Positions 6,013 through 6,949 of a DNA stretch of 6,949 nt are shown in pieces. The position numbers and the translations under genes are program-made. Location: the NCBI GenBank assembly GCA_022562855.1, contig JADFON010000095.1:1-6949 (forward strand), given 5' to 3'. Source of the stretch: Candidatus Zhuqueibacterota bacterium. GTDB lineage: Bacteria > SM23-31. Below the pieces are notes generated by a model, which ran no database searches, had not been told where the DNA came from, and saw only the letters and a program-made list of their open reading frames with translations. Position 1 is the stretch's first letter. Each line of letters opens with the position of its first letter.

Positions 6013-6949
6013 TACGCCTGGAACAAGCTATTCGGCGAGACACCTCGTGGGCCCGACCGAGGAGCCCCCTTTGTGTGGGGTGAGGCGCTGTCTTACGCCG
6101 GTGTGAATGCCGCGTACGGATTGCTCACCCAGTTGGAGCGTCTGACCATCCCTAAGGTACTGACACTCGATGAGCTGGCGACTTTCGCGGTCTTAGCCGC
6201 CATCGTGGGCTCTCCTTACCGAATGCTCCAGCTGGGAGTGGGTTATACCCTTTTTCCGCGTCTGCGGGCCACCACCACCATCTCCGAACGCCGACGCTTG
6301 ATTTGCCGGGAGGGGTTAATAGTCGCCGCTGCGGGTGCGCTGGTGACGCTGGGCGTGTATGTGGCCTGCGTGAGTCTGCTGCCCGTTGTCCTGCTGTATT
6401 GTCCTGAGCGCTGGTTGCAGCGGCAGACGCTTTTTGACGCTCCGGTACGCCGCCTGGCGCCCCGTATCGAACGTCAGGGTACCGTGTTGACAGTAGCGGC
6501 AATCAGCCTCGCGCTACTCGCCGCCATCGGTGCGAGTCGGCTTGAGTTAACGAGTGACAATAACAAGCTCGAAACCAGGGGGCTGATATCGCGTGACCTT
6601 CAGGATCGCATCGCCGAGGAGCACAATCTGAGTACGTCGCCACTGCTGCTGCTGTTTGCCAATGCGGGTGACAGCCATGAATTGCTTGCCGCCGATGAAC
6701 GGCCAGCTGAATTCAGCTCGATTTTCGATGTCCGCGAGGTTGACGGATTATTGCAAATCCATACTGTTTCGAATCCATTCCTGCGCAATGAGTTCGGGCG
6801 CATCGTCGCATTGCTGCATGACTGGATTGATAGCGAAGGCCTTGGCGAATGGCAGCTCAGTGGTGCTCCGGCACTCAACGCACGAATTGACGAATTGCTG
6901 GGCAAAGATGTTTCAATGGTGCTGCCCATCGCAGGCCTCGCAATATTTC
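5404..6949 (+). CDS. Chimeric open frame: TPR protein / flippase fragment / MMPL-type exporter fragment (3' partial)
   Basis: One frame stays open for 515 codons and leaves the window without a stop. Its protein is three unrelated pieces: TPR repeats (to about residue 203), an internal flippase-like segment (about 204-320) and the second half of an exporter (about 323-515). The third TPR repeat is cut off after NIGIAL, exactly where base composition rises. Neither membrane piece has its own start or a complete domain. Codon use changes from A/T-ending to strongly CTG/GCC/CGC-type. I infer a chimeric sequence rather than a working fusion protein; both joins staying in frame has roughly a one-in-nine chance if random. 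The ATG at 5404 lacks a Shine-Dalgarno sequence; in-frame TTG 5347 and GTG 5377/5380 are other possible starts. The three segments are described separately. Confidence 0.6.
   Translation, partial: MLLAKKYHKTTLVLCGTVKDSLKKYFDRYIAINLPDEIHANGVSAILSCHPEFDKTTDHANYDAEIEFYKRETPKVLKKALEQYFYNNPDTAYKLAVEAKTIAGKKGLEKLLGSSYIGIANTFWVRGDYPAALANYMNALKVFEQINHKKGIASANSGIGIVYRNQGDYPKALKHYFEALEIGKELGDKSKIAVILGNIGIALYAWNKLFGETPRGPDRGAPFVWGEALSYAGVNAAYGLLTQLERLTIPKVLTLDELATFAVLAAIVGSPYRMLQLGVGYTLFPRLRATTTISERRRLICREGLIVAAAGALVTLGVYVACVSLLPVVLLYCPERWLQRQTLFDAPVRRLAPRIERQGTVLTVAAISLALLAAIGASRLELTSDNNKLETRGLISRDLQDRIAEEHNLSTSPLLLLFANAGDSHELLAADERPAEFSSIFDVREVDGLLQIHTVSNPFLRNEFGRIVALLHDWIDSEGLGEWQLSGAPALNARIDELLGKDVSMVLPIAGLAIF
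5421..5453 (+). repeat. Perfect inverted repeat / hairpin at the 5' end of the TPR frame
   Basis: GTACCACA (5421-5428) pairs with TGTGGTAC (5446-5453), and the stem extends with AAAC (5429-5432) against GTTT (5440-5443), leaving a two-base bulge (5444-5445) and a seven-base loop. It covers codons 7-17 of the frame as called. It is not followed by a T-run, so it is not a standard terminator; it may be a translation-control hairpin, a protein-binding palindrome or chance. Confidence 0.45.
6013..6369 (+). other. Segment 2: internal fragment resembling a polysaccharide/O-antigen flippase
   Basis: Residues about 204-322 of the chimeric frame. The text EALSYAGVNAAYGLL, then IPKVLTLDELATFAVLAA and GSPYRMLQLGVGYTLFPRL (about 227-287), resembles the middle of Wzx-type polysaccharide transporters of the MOP superfamily, which move lipid-linked sugars across the inner membrane. 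Hydrophobic stretches lie near 230-243, 257-283 and 304-322. At under 120 residues this is far below the 400 or more of a complete transporter, and both ends are missing. High G+C (39/60 at 6061-6120) sets it apart from the TPR part. Family assignment is from recall of the sequence pattern and is moderate. Confidence 0.45.
6370..6949 (+). other. Segment 3: C-terminal-half fragment of an MMPL/RND-type exporter
   Basis: Residues about 323-515 of the chimeric frame. The order fits the second half of an MMPL-family predicted exporter (COG4258-like): the end of a membrane helix (SLLPVVLL), a basic cytoplasmic linker (LQRQ...RRLAPRIERQG), a helix at about 360-377, the extracytoplasmic segment beginning LELTSDNNKLE (380-390), a loop of about 125 residues, then SGAPALNARIDELLGKD (486-502) and the start of the next helix (MVLPIAGLAIF), where the window ends. 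In this family the loop before that helix commonly ends with a G-P-x-[IL]-N type motif, in keeping with what is seen. The six preceding helices are missing. Substrate unknown. Confidence 0.5.

Noticed and set aside
6152-6929. Minus-strand open frames at 6152-6502 and 6600-6929
   Set aside because: They are opposite recognisable transporter sequence; long antisense frames are expected in GC-rich coding DNA.
5404-6949. A novel natural TPR-transporter fusion system
   Set aside because: Both transporter pieces are incomplete, composition changes at the first join and no stop is seen in the window; a chimera explains this more simply.

Overview
The window is in two unlike parts. Positions 1 to about 6010 are AT-rich, with ordinary, mostly single-gene transcription units of a Gram-negative-type bacterium: there is a lipobox lipoprotein and a membrane-anchored peptidoglycan amidase. 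Several starts lack a clear Shine-Dalgarno sequence, and there is a tetratricopeptide (TPR) protein with the 40-residue repeat pitch common in Bacteroidota and related FCB phyla. An FCB-type host (Bacteroidota, Marinimicrobia, Calditrichota or similar) is my best guess, with low confidence. From about 6010 to the end the DNA is clearly GC-richer (hand counts: 19/60 G+C at 5641-5700 against 39/60 at 6061-6120 and 37/60 at 6361-6420) and its encoded protein looks proteobacterial.

Layout. An Amidase_2/PGRP-type N-acetylmuramoyl-L-alanine amidase (60-716, minus) is divergent from a YtcJ-like amidohydrolase lipoprotein (923-2692, plus), with promoter-like sequences in the 206-base gap. Next come an Asn/Gln/Thr-rich, probably disordered 190-residue protein (2840-3412, plus) and, convergent with it 9 bases away, a 62-residue unknown protein with a good Shine-Dalgarno sequence (3422-3610, minus). 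A 445-residue protein (3814-5151, plus) reads as an HD-GYP domain that has lost nearly all its metal-binding and catalytic residues. After a 250-base gap, one frame stays open from 5404 to the window edge.

That last frame is the oddest thing here. It runs through three unrelated, incomplete pieces: TPR repeats (to about residue 203), an internal piece resembling a polysaccharide/O-antigen flippase (about 204-320), and the second half of an MMPL/RND-type exporter (about 323-515, running off the window). Neither inserted piece is a whole domain and composition shifts at the first join, so I read it as a chimera (assembly, cloning or amplification artefact, or less likely a recent recombination) rather than a designed fusion protein.

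There is no evident operon and no shared pathway. The amidase acts on peptidoglycan; the amidohydrolase is an envelope hydrolase of unknown substrate; the degenerate HD-GYP protein may be a binding or scaffold protein in c-di-GMP-type signalling. I saw no tRNA, rRNA, CRISPR array, transposase or clear intrinsic terminator. The best candidate for new biology is the degenerate HD-GYP protein with its Cys/His-bearing C-terminal region.
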